DNA of 64,000 nucleotides from an uncultured Eubacteriales bacterium (lineage in GTDB: Bacteria > Bacillota > Clostridia > Oscillospirales > Acutalibacteraceae). This document shows, piece after piece, positions 27,136-35,378 of this stretch; position 1 is the stretch's first letter; every line of letters starts with the position of its first letter. The translations under genes were made by a program, and so were the position numbers. The notes below the pieces were generated by a model. The model made no database searches, was not told the DNA's origin, and saw nothing but the letters and a program-made list of their open reading frames with translations. The stretch spans positions 1 through 64,000 of the forward strand of contig ONAS01000002.1 of NCBI GenBank assembly GCA_900315815.1, written 5' to 3'.

Positions 27136-28065
27136 ATGGCAGAATATCTCCCGGAGGGAAAACGGATCGATACAGCCCGCAATCTGGGCTTTCTCAGCTC
27201 GCCGCGGACGGTCCGCGAGGCGATGGAGCGCGGCGAGATCCTGGAGGCGCGGGCAGTGCTGTGCGACAGCGAGCATAACCTGAGCGTCGACATGGGCTGT
27301 ATGCGGGGTCTGATCCCGCGCATCGAGGGTGCGGTCGGAATCCGCGAGGGCACTGTGCGGGACATCGCGGTGATCTCACGCGTCGGCAAGGTCGTGTGTT
27401 TTCTGGTCAGCGACATCGTGACGGACGCGCGGGGCAGAGAGCTTGCCGTCCTCTCCCGCGCCGCGGCACAGCGCAGGTGCGTCGCGGAATACGTCAATAC
27501 GCTTTCGCCGGGCGATATCATCCCGGCGCGGGTGACCCATCTGGAGCCGTTCGGCGCGTTCTGCGATATCGGCTGCGGGGTGGTCGCGCTCATGCCCATC
27601 GATACGGTCTCCGTGTCACGCATCGAGCATCCCGACGAGCGCTTCACGGTGGGCATGGATATCCGCGCGGTCATCAAGTCGCGCGTCGGGACGCGCATCA
27701 CCCTGAGCCACAAGGAGCTGCTGGGCACGTGGGAGGAGAACGCCGCGGCGTTTTCGGTCGGAGAGACCGTCCCCGGCGTGATCCGCTCCGTGGAGAATTA
27801 CGGCGCGTTCGTGGAGCTGAAGCCCAATTTGGCGGGGCTTGCCGAGCTGAGGGATGACCTGAGGGTCGGCTCTGCCGCCAGCGTGTACATCAAGAGCATC
27901 ATCCCGCAGCGCATGAAGATCAAGCTGATCATCATCGACAGCTTTGACCGCCCGCCGACGGCGGAGGAGCCGCGGTATTTCCTGACGCAGGGGCATATCG
28001 ACCGCTTTGTCTACTCGCCCTCGGACTGTGACAAATACGTCGCCACGGATTTTACGGCGCAATAA
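27136..28065 (+). CDS. S1 RNA-binding domain protein (RpsA-like)
   Basis: A 309-residue RNA-binding protein with tandem S1-type domains. The clearest are around residues 125-190 (ITLSPGD-like entry, VTHLEPFGAFCDIGCGVVAL) and 210-275 (VIRSVENYGAFVELKPNLAG). A more divergent one spans about 35-100. Similar short S1 proteins are annotated in Clostridia in place of a full six-domain ribosomal S1. A GCAGGAGG site lies 9 bases before the ATG. The gene is not in an obvious operon with its neighbours. A role in translation or RNA decay is inferred from the domains only. Confidence 0.85.
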   Translation: MAEYLPEGKRIDTARNLGFLSSPRTVREAMERGEILEARAVLCDSEHNLSVDMGCMRGLIPRIEGAVGIREGTVRDIAVISRVGKVVCFLVSDIVTDARGRELAVLSRAAAQRRCVAEYVNTLSPGDIIPARVTHLEPFGAFCDIGCGVVALMPIDTVSVSRIEHPDERFTVGMDIRAVIKSRVGTRITLSHKELLGTWEENAAAFSVGETVPGVIRSVENYGAFVELKPNLAGLAELRDDLRVGSAASVYIKSIIPQRMKIKLIIIDSFDRPPTAEEPRYFLTQGHIDRFVYSPSDCDKYVATDFTAQ

Positions 28066-28139
28066 TTTCGCACAAAAGTTTGACATTTTCCGCCGCATGG
28101 TATACAATATGCTGTATAAGCAGGTCATCGGTAGGGCAG

Positions 28140-28232
28140 ATACCGGTATCCCGTCCGCAAGATCCCCCTGTCACGGCGAACGCCTGCAGGAGAACGGGAT
28201 CCCCGCGGCAGGATGCTGTCCCTTTCGGGATG
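28140..28232 (-). repeat. Possible dispersed repeat between the S1 gene and rmuC
   Basis: Read on the minus strand, GTCATCCCGAAAGGGACAGC and the following ATCCTGCCGCGGGGATCCCG resemble the GTCATCCTGAGCG...AGGATCC type of dispersed intergenic repeat found in many bacteria. A CCGAAAGG hairpin lies at its left part. The call rests on recalled similarity only. Confidence 0.35.
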
Positions 28233-28253
28233 ACCGCCGATCCGAGGTGCGAA

Positions 28254-29486
28254 ATGGAACTGTATCAATTCATCATCCTGGCAATACTGGCTGCGGCGGC
28301 GATCGCCGTCGGGATCGCCGCGATCGTTATTATTCCGAAAAAGAATCAAACAAACAGTGCGGAGCTGAGCCGGCTGCGTCAGGAGGTCGTCAATTCCACC
28401 CAGAGCTCCGTGCGGAACATGGGCGAGGTGATCTCCGCCAACCAGCAGAGCTTTTCCGTATCCCAGAGCGAGATGCTCAGCCGTTTCGAGGATCGGCTGA
28501 AAACCTTTTCGCTGGAAAACGACCGCAGGCTGGAGAGCATCCGCCGCACGATGGAAAAGGGACTCGCCGATATCCGCGAGGACAACAACCGCAAGCTGGA
28601 GGAGATGCGCGCCACCGTGGACGAAAAGCTCCAGAAGACCCTTGAGGACAAGATGAACAAGAGCTTTGCGCTGGTCAACGAGCGGCTGGAGCAGGTGTAC
28701 AGGGGACTGGGCGAGATGCAGACCCTCGCCGTGGGCGTCGGCGACCTGAAAAAGGTGCTGTCCAACGTCAAGACCCGCGGCATCGTGGGCGAGATCCAGC
28801 TCGGGAGCATCCTGGAGGAGATCCTCAGCCCCGAGCAGTACGGCGTCAACATCTGCACCAAAAAGGGTTCCCGCGACGTCGTCGAATTCGCCGTCAGACT
28901 GCCCGCGCATGACGACGGCTTCATCTGGCTGCCGATCGACGCAAAATTCCCGGGCGATACCTACGCCGCTCTGCGCGACGCCTATGACAGCGGCTCAAGG
29001 GAGGCGGTCGACGAGGCCGCCAAGGCGCTGATGAACACCATCCGCCGCGAGGCGAAGGATATCCGCGACAAATACATCGATCCGCCCAACACCACCGAGT
29101 TCGCGATCATGTTCCTGCCCTTTGAGGGACTGTACAGCGAGGTCGTCAACCGCGGCATGGTCGAGCAGCTGCAAAGAGAGTACAAGGTCAACATCGCCGG
29201 TCCGTCCACGATGGCGGCGCTGCTGAATTCCATCCAGATGGGCTTCAAGACCCTTGCCGTCCAGAAGCGGAGCGCAGAGGTGTGGAAGATCCTCGGCTCC
29301 GTCAAGACGGAGTTCGAAAAATTCAACGAGGTGCTGCTGCTGACCCAGCAGCGCATCGATCAGGCAAACAAGGAGCTGGATAAGCTGGTCGGCGTGCGCT
29401 CCCGACAGATCAGCCGCAGACTCTCTGCCGTCGAAAGCAGCGCGGATCCCGTCACGTCGTATTTTGACGGCGGCTCTCAGGAATAA
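28254..29486 (+). CDS. rmuC: RmuC family DNA recombination protein
   Basis: A 410-residue membrane-tethered protein of the RmuC family, linked in E. coli to limiting inversions and rearrangements at repeats. One N-terminal membrane helix (FIILAILAAAAIAVGIAAIV, residues 5-24) is followed by a long coiled coil (about 35-170). The nuclease-like core follows, with RGIVGEIQLGSILEEILSPE, VEFAVRLPAHDDGFIWLPID and DAKFPGD. The ATG at 28254 is chosen for its GAGGTG site and because the membrane helix begins there. A terminator-like hairpin that also touches sigG follows. Confidence 0.92.
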   Translation: MELYQFIILAILAAAAIAVGIAAIVIIPKKNQTNSAELSRLRQEVVNSTQSSVRNMGEVISANQQSFSVSQSEMLSRFEDRLKTFSLENDRRLESIRRTMEKGLADIREDNNRKLEEMRATVDEKLQKTLEDKMNKSFALVNERLEQVYRGLGEMQTLAVGVGDLKKVLSNVKTRGIVGEIQLGSILEEILSPEQYGVNICTKKGSRDVVEFAVRLPAHDDGFIWLPIDAKFPGDTYAALRDAYDSGSREAVDEAAKALMNTIRREAKDIRDKYIDPPNTTEFAIMFLPFEGLYSEVVNRGMVEQLQREYKVNIAGPSTMAALLNSIQMGFKTLAVQKRSAEVWKILGSVKTEFEKFNEVLLLTQQRIDQANKELDKLVGVRSRQISRRLSAVESSADPVTSYFDGGSQE

Positions 29487-29493
29487 CGTCTCT

Positions 29494-29523
29494 GAATGAA
29501 ACACACCCCTCGGGGCAATACTA
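29494..29523 (+). promoter_or_regulatory. Candidate forespore (sigma-F/sigma-G type) promoter of sigG
   Basis: GGCAATACTA (29514-29523) fits the sigma-F -10 pattern GGnnAnAnTA. Its AATACTA part also fits the sigma-G -10 CATACTA in 6 of 7 bases. A GAATG lies at 29494-29498 at -35 spacing. The expected start near 29529-29531 falls in the right arm of the hairpin. Confidence 0.45.
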
Positions 29524-29552
29524 TTGACAGTATTGTTCCGGGGGGATTTTTT
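29506..29552 (+). terminator. Terminator-like hairpin after rmuC that buries the sigG ribosome binding site
   Basis: An uninterrupted 17-bp stem (29506-29522 with 29529-29545, three G-U pairs) with a six-base loop, followed by A and T6. The right arm ends in the six G residues (29540-29545) that form the sigG ribosome binding site, and the T run includes the first bases of the TTG start. It can act as terminator for rmuC and as a translation block. Confidence 0.8.
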
Positions 29553-30333
29553 GCAGTATAACAAGGTCGAGATCTGCGGTGTGGACACCGCGAAGCTCAG
29601 GGTGCTTTCAGAAGCGCGCAAAAAGGAGCTGCTGGAGAAAATGCACAGCGGCACGCCCGCAGAGCGCAGGTCGGCGCGTGAGGAGATGATCAGCGGCAAT
29701 CTGCGGCTGGTGCTCAGCGTGGTACAGCGGTTTTCGGGACGCGGCGAGAATATGGACGACCTCTTCCAGGTCGGCGTGATCGGGCTGATCAAGGCGATCG
29801 ACAACTTCGATCCTTCGCTGGACGTGCGGTTTTCCACCTACGGCGTGCCGATGGTGATGGGCGAGATCCGCCGCCACCTGCGGGATATGGGCGCTGTTCA
29901 TGTTTCAAGGTCCATGCGGGACACCGCCTACCACGCGATGCAGGTCAAGGAGGAGCTGCAGGGTACGCTCGGTCGCGAGCCGACCGTCGAGGAGATCGCA
30001 AAGCGGCTCGGCACCGAAAAGGAGACCGTCGTGCTGGCGCTGGAGGCGATCGTGGAGCCGGTATCGCTGTATGAGCCGGTGTTCTCAGACGGCGCGGATA
30101 CCATCTACGTGATGGATCAGGTGGGGGACAAGTCCGACGACCGCGACTGGCTGGAGGAGATCGCCTTCAAGGAGGCGCTGAGAAAGCTCTCTCCCCGCGA
30201 GAAGAAGATCCTGTCGCTCCGGTATTTTAAAGGCAAAACACAGATGGAGGTCGCCGAGGAGATCGGCATCTCACAGGCGCAGGTCAGCCGTATTGAAAAG
30301 GGCGCGATCGACAGCATCAAACGGGAGTTGTAG
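29551..30333 (+). CDS. sigG: SigG, forespore-specific RNA polymerase sigma factor
   Basis: A late forespore sigma factor for sporulation, 260 residues with regions 2, 3 and 4. The start YNKVEICGVDTAKL is the diagnostic SigG N-terminus. Region 2 reads GNLRLVLSVVQRFSGRGENM then DDLFQVGVIGLIKAIDNFD, and region 4 contains KTQMEVAEEIGISQAQVSRI. The TTG at 29551 is taken as the start because six Gs lie six bases upstream and the residues align with known SigG. No spoIIGA or sigE lies next to it, unlike the usual cluster. Its leader has a striking hairpin and a forespore-like promoter. Its presence implies a spore-forming lineage. Confidence 0.95.
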   Translation: MQYNKVEICGVDTAKLRVLSEARKKELLEKMHSGTPAERRSAREEMISGNLRLVLSVVQRFSGRGENMDDLFQVGVIGLIKAIDNFDPSLDVRFSTYGVPMVMGEIRRHLRDMGAVHVSRSMRDTAYHAMQVKEELQGTLGREPTVEEIAKRLGTEKETVVLALEAIVEPVSLYEPVFSDGADTIYVMDQVGDKSDDRDWLEEIAFKEALRKLSPREKKILSLRYFKGKTQMEVAEEIGISQAQVSRIEKGAIDSIKREL

Positions 30334-30510
30334 TGAACGGATCGAAAGGATCGGGCGTTTCGGCGGTCATATGATCCGGCTTATTTCAAAAAATGCGTTT
30401 TTCAGCCGTGTACGATGAGAATTTTTTGCTTATTATTCCAACATGGAAAATTATTTACAGTCAGATTCGCTATCATTAGCATATGAAATTTTTGAAAGGC
30501 AGGTAAATCT

Positions 30511-31623
30511 ATGAAAATCGGTTGTGTCAAAGAAATCAAAAATAACGAGTTCCGCGTCGGTCTGACCCCGGACAATGTCCGCGCGTATGTTGCCGCCGGT
30601 CATCACGTTTACATGGAAAAAGGCGCCGGTATAGGTTCCGGCTTTATGGATACCGAGTATGTTGAGGCAGGCGCTTCGCTGATCGACAACGCCGCAGATG
30701 TATGGCATCTTGTCGATATGATGGTCAAGGTCAAGGAACCTCTTGAGGAAGAATATCCTTTGTTCCACGAGGGACTCATCCTCTATACATACCTTCATCT
30801 TGCGGCGGACAAGCCTCAGATGGACGCACTGCTTGACGGTAAGGTAAAAGCGGTTGCTTATGAAACTTTGCAGGAGACCGACCGTTCGCTTCCTCTTTTG
30901 GCTCCCATGTCCCAGATCGCGGGTCGTCTGTCTATTCAGGAAGGTGCGAAGTATCTGGAAAAACGTTTCGGCGGCGAAGGCATCCTGCTCGCGGGCGTAC
31001 CCGGTACCCCGAAGGCGAACGTCGTCATCCTCGGCGGCGGTACGGTGGGTATGAACGCCTGCAAGATCGCTGTCGGTATGGGCGCGAATGTCACCATTCT
31101 CGATGTCAATCTCAGACGCCTTGAAGAACTCGACAACCTCTTCGGCGCGCATATCCAGACGCTGGTGAGTAACGAAAGCAACGTGGGACGCGTATTAAAG
31201 GACGCCGATCTGGTGATCGGTTCGGTATTGATCCCCGGCGCGTCCACCCCGAAGCTGTTCAAGAAAAAGCACCTGCCCCTGATGAAGGACGGCGCTGTAT
31301 TTGTTGACGTCGCGATCGATCAGGGCGGCTGCGGCGAGACCAGCCGTGTCACCACCCACGACGATCCGGTGTATATCGAAGACGGCGTAGTGCATTACTG
31401 TGTCGGCAATATGCCCGGCGCTGTTCCGAGAACCAGCACGATCGCGCTGACAAACGCCACCCTGCGCTACGGTCTTGAGATCGCCGCGAACGGCCTGGAA
31501 GAGGCGTGCAGAAAGAATGATGTCATCTGCTCCGGCGTGAACTGCTATCTGGGCAAGCTCACAAATGAGAAGGTCGCTCAGGCGCACGGCCGTGAATGGA
31601 CGGATATCCGTTCATTGATCTGA
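30511..31623 (+). CDS. ald: Alanine dehydrogenase
   Basis: Interconverts L-alanine and pyruvate plus ammonia with NAD(H). The 370 residues show the N-terminal catalytic domain (MKIGCVKEIKNNEFRVGLTP with Arg15, and YTYLHLAADKPQMDALL with the catalytic His), then the NAD-binding domain VVILGGGTVGMNACKIAVGM (about residues 171-190). The C-terminal ALTNATLRYGLEIA completes the family pattern. An AAAGGCAGG site precedes the ATG. It is monocistronic, with a strong terminator shared with the convergent yfcC-like gene. Confidence 0.97.
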   Translation: MKIGCVKEIKNNEFRVGLTPDNVRAYVAAGHHVYMEKGAGIGSGFMDTEYVEAGASLIDNAADVWHLVDMMVKVKEPLEEEYPLFHEGLILYTYLHLAADKPQMDALLDGKVKAVAYETLQETDRSLPLLAPMSQIAGRLSIQEGAKYLEKRFGGEGILLAGVPGTPKANVVILGGGTVGMNACKIAVGMGANVTILDVNLRRLEELDNLFGAHIQTLVSNESNVGRVLKDADLVIGSVLIPGASTPKLFKKKHLPLMKDGAVFVDVAIDQGGCGETSRVTTHDDPVYIEDGVVHYCVGNMPGAVPRTSTIALTNATLRYGLEIAANGLEEACRKNDVICSGVNCYLGKLTNEKVAQAHGREWTDIRSLI

Positions 31624-31654
31624 CAGGCGGGATCTGAGGAAATACCGTGAAAAA

Positions 31655-31689
31655 GAGGCTGACGTGATATGCGTCAGCCTCAGATTTTT
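31655..31689. terminator. Terminator between ald and the YfcC-like gene
   Basis: A perfect 10-bp stem (31655-31664 with 31672-31681) and a T6 run after AGA. The left flank is A-rich, so it can work in both directions between the convergent genes. Confidence 0.9.
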
Positions 31690-31696
31690 TGGGAGA

Positions 31697-33127
31697 TCAG
31701 TAGCCGATCACCACGCCCAGGATGATGAACAGGATGACCAGCAGGAGATTCAGCGCGAACAGCGGGATGCTTTTCTTGACCCACTTGAAATACTCCATCT
31801 CGATCATGGACAGCGAGATCAGCAGGACAGGCGAGGTGGGGAACAGCACGTTCGTATAGCCGTCGGCAAAGGTGTAAAGCAGTACCGACATCTGGTCGGT
31901 CAGCCCCAGACTCACGGTCGAGAGCAGTCCCATCACCAGGATCGCCTTGGCGGTGGACGAGGAGATGAAGAACTCCAGCACCAGAACGACCGCGTAGACG
32001 ATCAGCGCGATCAAAAAGATGTTTTTGCCCTTTGCCAGCAGGTTGATCTGGTTGGCGATGGTCGGCATGACACTGCCCTCGTCGAAGACATATTTGATGG
32101 ACGCGGAAAGCCCGATGAACACGATGGTCGGAAGAGCGCCTTTGAGTCCGCTCCAGAAGCTTTTCAGCACCGTTTTCCATGAGGAGGTACACCATACGCC
32201 CGCAAGGATGCCGAAGATCAGGAAATAAGCGATCAGCACGACGACGGTGTAGCTTCTGAGCGCCGGCACAAAGGAGCATACGGCGATCAGCAGCAGGCTG
32301 ACCAGCAGAAAGATCCCGTAGACAGTGCGGGTCTTTTTCTCTTGTTCGGGCGTTTTCTGCCGCGACGCAGCGGTGAGGTCGGCGGTCGCCCTCAGCCGAC
32401 GGTCATGCGCATAGGTATAGCTGTTTTTCGGATCCTTATCCAGCCGGCGCAGGTAAAGGAAGATGAACCCCTGCAGGAGCAGGTACATGACGATGAAGAT
32501 GATGATGCGGTACCAGATGTTCTCCATCGGATTCGCGCCGATGATCTCACTGGCGAGCAGTACCGTGAAGGGGTTGGTGATCGCGCTGGCAAAGCCGAAG
32601 CCGCACGAGATGATGCACACCAGAAAGCCGGTGAACGAATCGTACCCGACCGCCAGACACAGGACGGTCATGATCGGCAGCATCGTCAGCATTTCCTCAA
32701 ACAGACCCAGAAACGCGCCGAAGCACATGAACATCAGTGAGATCAGCATGAGCATCAGCCGCCTTCTGCTTTTGAAACGCTCCGATACCGAGCTGACCAG
32801 CGCGCTGATGCCGCCCGCGTCGTTCATGATCTGGAACGCCGCCGAGATCACCAGCAGGAACACCGACAGCATGATCAGCGTGATCCCGTCGCCCGAGGCG
32901 AACACCAGTATCGGGGCGAGGATGCCCTTCCAGATCGCGACGCCCTTCACGTCGTCGAGAGGCTGATAGACGCTGTAGTCCGTACTGCCGTCGGCGTTGG
33001 TGCCGAAGCTGCCCGCGGGGATGACGTAGGTCAGCACGATCGCGATGATCAGCAGACCCAGCAGCAGTGCCGTGACCTGGATAAAGGTTTTCTTTGAGAT
33101 GTTGATCAGCGCTTTATTCTTTTCCAT
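31697..33127 (-). CDS. YfcC family (C4-dicarboxylate anaerobic carrier-like) membrane protein
   Basis: A 476-residue polytopic membrane transporter with roughly a dozen hydrophobic segments. The opening FIQVTALLLGLLIIAIVLTY and the periplasmic VIPAGSF are typical of the YfcC/DcuC-like group. The segment CGFGFASAITNPFTVLLASE and the C-terminal half repeat FISSSTAKAILVMGLLSTVS look like the two inverted re-entrant regions of ion-transporter superfamily carriers. The substrate (C4-dicarboxylate, amino acid or peptide) cannot be read. Its start overlaps the end of the upstream VTT-PlsC gene by 14 bases, so the two are translationally coupled. Confidence 0.82.
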   Translation of the reverse strand: MEKNKALINISKKTFIQVTALLLGLLIIAIVLTYVIPAGSFGTNADGSTDYSVYQPLDDVKGVAIWKGILAPILVFASGDGITLIMLSVFLLVISAAFQIMNDAGGISALVSSVSERFKSRRRLMLMLISLMFMCFGAFLGLFEEMLTMLPIMTVLCLAVGYDSFTGFLVCIISCGFGFASAITNPFTVLLASEIIGANPMENIWYRIIIFIVMYLLLQGFIFLYLRRLDKDPKNSYTYAHDRRLRATADLTAASRQKTPEQEKKTRTVYGIFLLVSLLLIAVCSFVPALRSYTVVVLIAYFLIFGILAGVWCTSSWKTVLKSFWSGLKGALPTIVFIGLSASIKYVFDEGSVMPTIANQINLLAKGKNIFLIALIVYAVVLVLEFFISSSTAKAILVMGLLSTVSLGLTDQMSVLLYTFADGYTNVLFPTSPVLLISLSMIEMEYFKWVKKSIPLFALNLLLVILFIILGVVIGY

Positions 33128-34967
33128 TCCGCATTCGTTCCTCTCTGAACAGATCGATCATCACCGACCAGCGTACGCATTGGCGGCGGTTTTCGACAGG
33201 ATAAAAATAGTACAGTTCATTTTTATAATACAGCTCGAATTCCTCATTGCACGAGAACGCGAGTGCGGGGATCTTTTCCGTGGGGATCGAGAATTCGATC
33301 CTCTGAGAACGGTAGGTGAAGGCGTCCTTATCCAGGGTACATACGCCCTTGTCCTTTCTCATGCGGGGCTTCTTGTCCGCCGAGAAGATCCTGACGTCCG
33401 CTTCGGTCGTCAGACGTGCGCCGTCGAGCGCGGCGCGTTCCTGCTCGCGGATGCGGCGATAGTACTCCGGGATCGTCCCGATCTCCTCATCGGTGAAGCG
33501 GTAGCTTTCGTCCAGATGATGGCTTTTTCCGCAGGCGGTGCAATAGATGTCGCTTTCCTTGGTTTGTGTGGTATACACCGCGCCGCAGTCGGGACAGCGG
33601 TAGAGCATGTTCTCCAGTCCCTGCGCCCTTTTCTTCTGAGAAAAGCGGTTGGCGGGATGCGCGGATTCATTGTAGGTCAGCGCCTCTTTGATGGCATTTT
33701 CCACCTCTTCGGGGGACATCTGCTTCAGCTCTTCAGCCGTGATGACCCGTGTGACCGAGATGCCGATATCGCCGCGATAGAATCGCTTGCGCCATTTGGG
33801 ACCGCAGAAATACGCGTCCGAGATACGGACCAGCACCAGCGGATAGCCTACCCGCTGATAGAACGGAGCGGCGTTCTCAACGATCGGGCTGCTGCAGCCG
33901 TCCTCGCTGAGCCTGCCCTCGGGAAACACGACGACCGGATAGCCCGCCCGCAGACTGCGCAGCATTTTGACCGCCGCCGTATCGGGGTAAAACATCTTTT
34001 TCGGGATCATGCCCGCCTTGCCGGTGAAATGCCGCAGCACCGGCGCCGCGAAAACATGCTCGTTGGTCACCATCGCGTACCTGTATCCCTCAAGCAGCCT
34101 GCTCATATAGTAAAAATCCCAGGTCGATTCGTGGTTGCATATCGCGATGAACGGCGCCTTGAGGCCTTTGAGCTTGCTGTTGTCGACACGGAGCCTCTGG
34201 CGGTGCTTTCTCAAAAGGGAAACGACCTTCGTGATCAGAAAATAGGACGCGGAATCGGGCGTTCCGTTTTTTCCGCGGAACCAGACCTTTTCCAGAAACA
34301 GCCACAGCAGGACGATCAGCACGCCCATCATAAAGAAGATGATCAGTATCAGCAGCCACAGCGGGATCGAGTTCATGATGAAGGCCCTCGCCCCGGCGCC
34401 GATGAGGTTGGAGGTGATGATGGAGGGGATGACGCCCGTCGCGACCGTAAAGATATACCTGCGGTAACGGATATCCGTGGATGCCGCCCAGTAGCAGATC
34501 GCGCCGAAGGGGATGATGGGGGAGATGAACAGCAGATACATCAGCATCTGGACGTTCCTTTCGCCGCGTTTTTTGGAGATCTGCTCGATCTGTTCGCTGG
34601 CTTTTCTGGATTTGCCGGTGTTGAAGCGAAACGTCCTGACCAGCAGATAGATGATCGTGGCGCCCAGGCACACGCCCAGATCGCACAGCGGCGCCGCGAT
34701 GTAAAAAGGATAGCTCAGACCGCCGGAGACCTGGATGAATTCGGCGGGGATGAAGATGACGACCATCTGCAGCGCTTCGATCACCGATACCGCCGCGCCG
34801 CCCGCGATCCCCCGCGACATCAGCAATTCCCTTGCTCCCTCGACGTCGTTTTTCAGCTCCATCGAGAACAGCGGGACCATGATATCCTTCAGGAAGAACG
34901 CAAAAAGCAGCAGCACTCCCGTCAGTGCCAGCAAAATGACGATTTTTTCTATCCATTTCTTTCTCAT
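33114..34967 (-). CDS. VTT (DedA/TMEM64-like) domain fused to PlsC-type acyltransferase and zinc ribbon
   Basis: A 617-residue fusion. Residues about 1-235 form a VTT/TVP38-type membrane domain (IFIPAEFIQVSGGLSYPFYI, later ISPIIPFGAICYWAASTDIR), a fold linked to lipid scrambling or flipping. Residues about 260-460 are a PlsC-type glycerolipid acyltransferase with the catalytic NHESTWD motif and FPEGRLSEDG. A four-cysteine zinc ribbon follows (CPDCGAVYTT and CTACGK), then a C-terminal beta-rich region of about 100 residues. A TAGGAGA site lies before the ATG. It is co-transcribed with the YfcC-like carrier, which it overlaps. A role in moving and acylating a lipid at the membrane is inferred. 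Confidence 0.85.
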   Translation of the reverse strand: MRKKWIEKIVILLALTGVLLLFAFFLKDIMVPLFSMELKNDVEGARELLMSRGIAGGAAVSVIEALQMVVIFIPAEFIQVSGGLSYPFYIAAPLCDLGVCLGATIIYLLVRTFRFNTGKSRKASEQIEQISKKRGERNVQMLMYLLFISPIIPFGAICYWAASTDIRYRRYIFTVATGVIPSIITSNLIGAGARAFIMNSIPLWLLILIIFFMMGVLIVLLWLFLEKVWFRGKNGTPDSASYFLITKVVSLLRKHRQRLRVDNSKLKGLKAPFIAICNHESTWDFYYMSRLLEGYRYAMVTNEHVFAAPVLRHFTGKAGMIPKKMFYPDTAAVKMLRSLRAGYPVVVFPEGRLSEDGCSSPIVENAAPFYQRVGYPLVLVRISDAYFCGPKWRKRFYRGDIGISVTRVITAEELKQMSPEEVENAIKEALTYNESAHPANRFSQKKRAQGLENMLYRCPDCGAVYTTQTKESDIYCTACGKSHHLDESYRFTDEEIGTIPEYYRRIREQERAALDGARLTTEADVRIFSADKKPRMRKDKGVCTLDKDAFTYRSQRIEFSIPTEKIPALAFSCNEEFELYYKNELYYFYPVENRRQCVRWSVMIDLFREERMRNGKE

Positions 34968-35204
34968 ACAGGAATCTCCTACATGTTGTTGCGGCCGCCG
35001 TCAGCCGGCGGCGCGTCGAAGTCTGCTCGGATGAGGGATTTCATGCTTTTACTATACATCATTTGTCCTCAAATGTCACTACCTGCACGGAAAAAACCAT
35101 CGGCTGCGAACAAACCGCTTGACGATCTTTGTGATCCGGCGGCGGATTGCGCAGCAGTACCGGTATTTTCCTGCCGTTATGAACATCGCCAGTCGTCAAC
35201 AGGC
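34968..35204. other. Intergenic region between the VTT-PlsC and sugar-transferase genes
   Basis: A divergent region holding the leader of the VTT-PlsC gene, including a GC hairpin (34994-35000 with 35006-35012) about 27 bases before its start. I see no gene. The right half passes into the promoter of the priming sugar transferase. Confidence 0.5.
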
Positions 35205-35232
35205 TTGACATAAAGCGTTATTATGTTATAAT
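35205..35232 (+). promoter_or_regulatory. Promoter of the priming sugar transferase
   Basis: A perfect TTGACA (35205-35210), 16-bp spacer and perfect TATAAT (35227-35232). The leader of about 140 bases is AT-rich and shows no strong hairpin. Confidence 0.88.
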
Positions 35233-35378
35233 TATTCTGCGGTGCTTTGTCAAATAATGCAATATTTTACATCAACAATGAGCTATGAACAAAAAGCTTG
35301 AGGCTATTCGTATCCGGTTTGTTTTGCATGAAATATTCTGGAACATGGATACAGAAAAATATGTAGAGGGAATGAATA

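Noticed and set aside
33045..35213. Very long open frame (about 720 codons) antisense to the YfcC-like and VTT-PlsC genes
   Set aside because: Same cause: a shadow of a real gene with NHxxxxD and zinc-ribbon motifs on the other strand.
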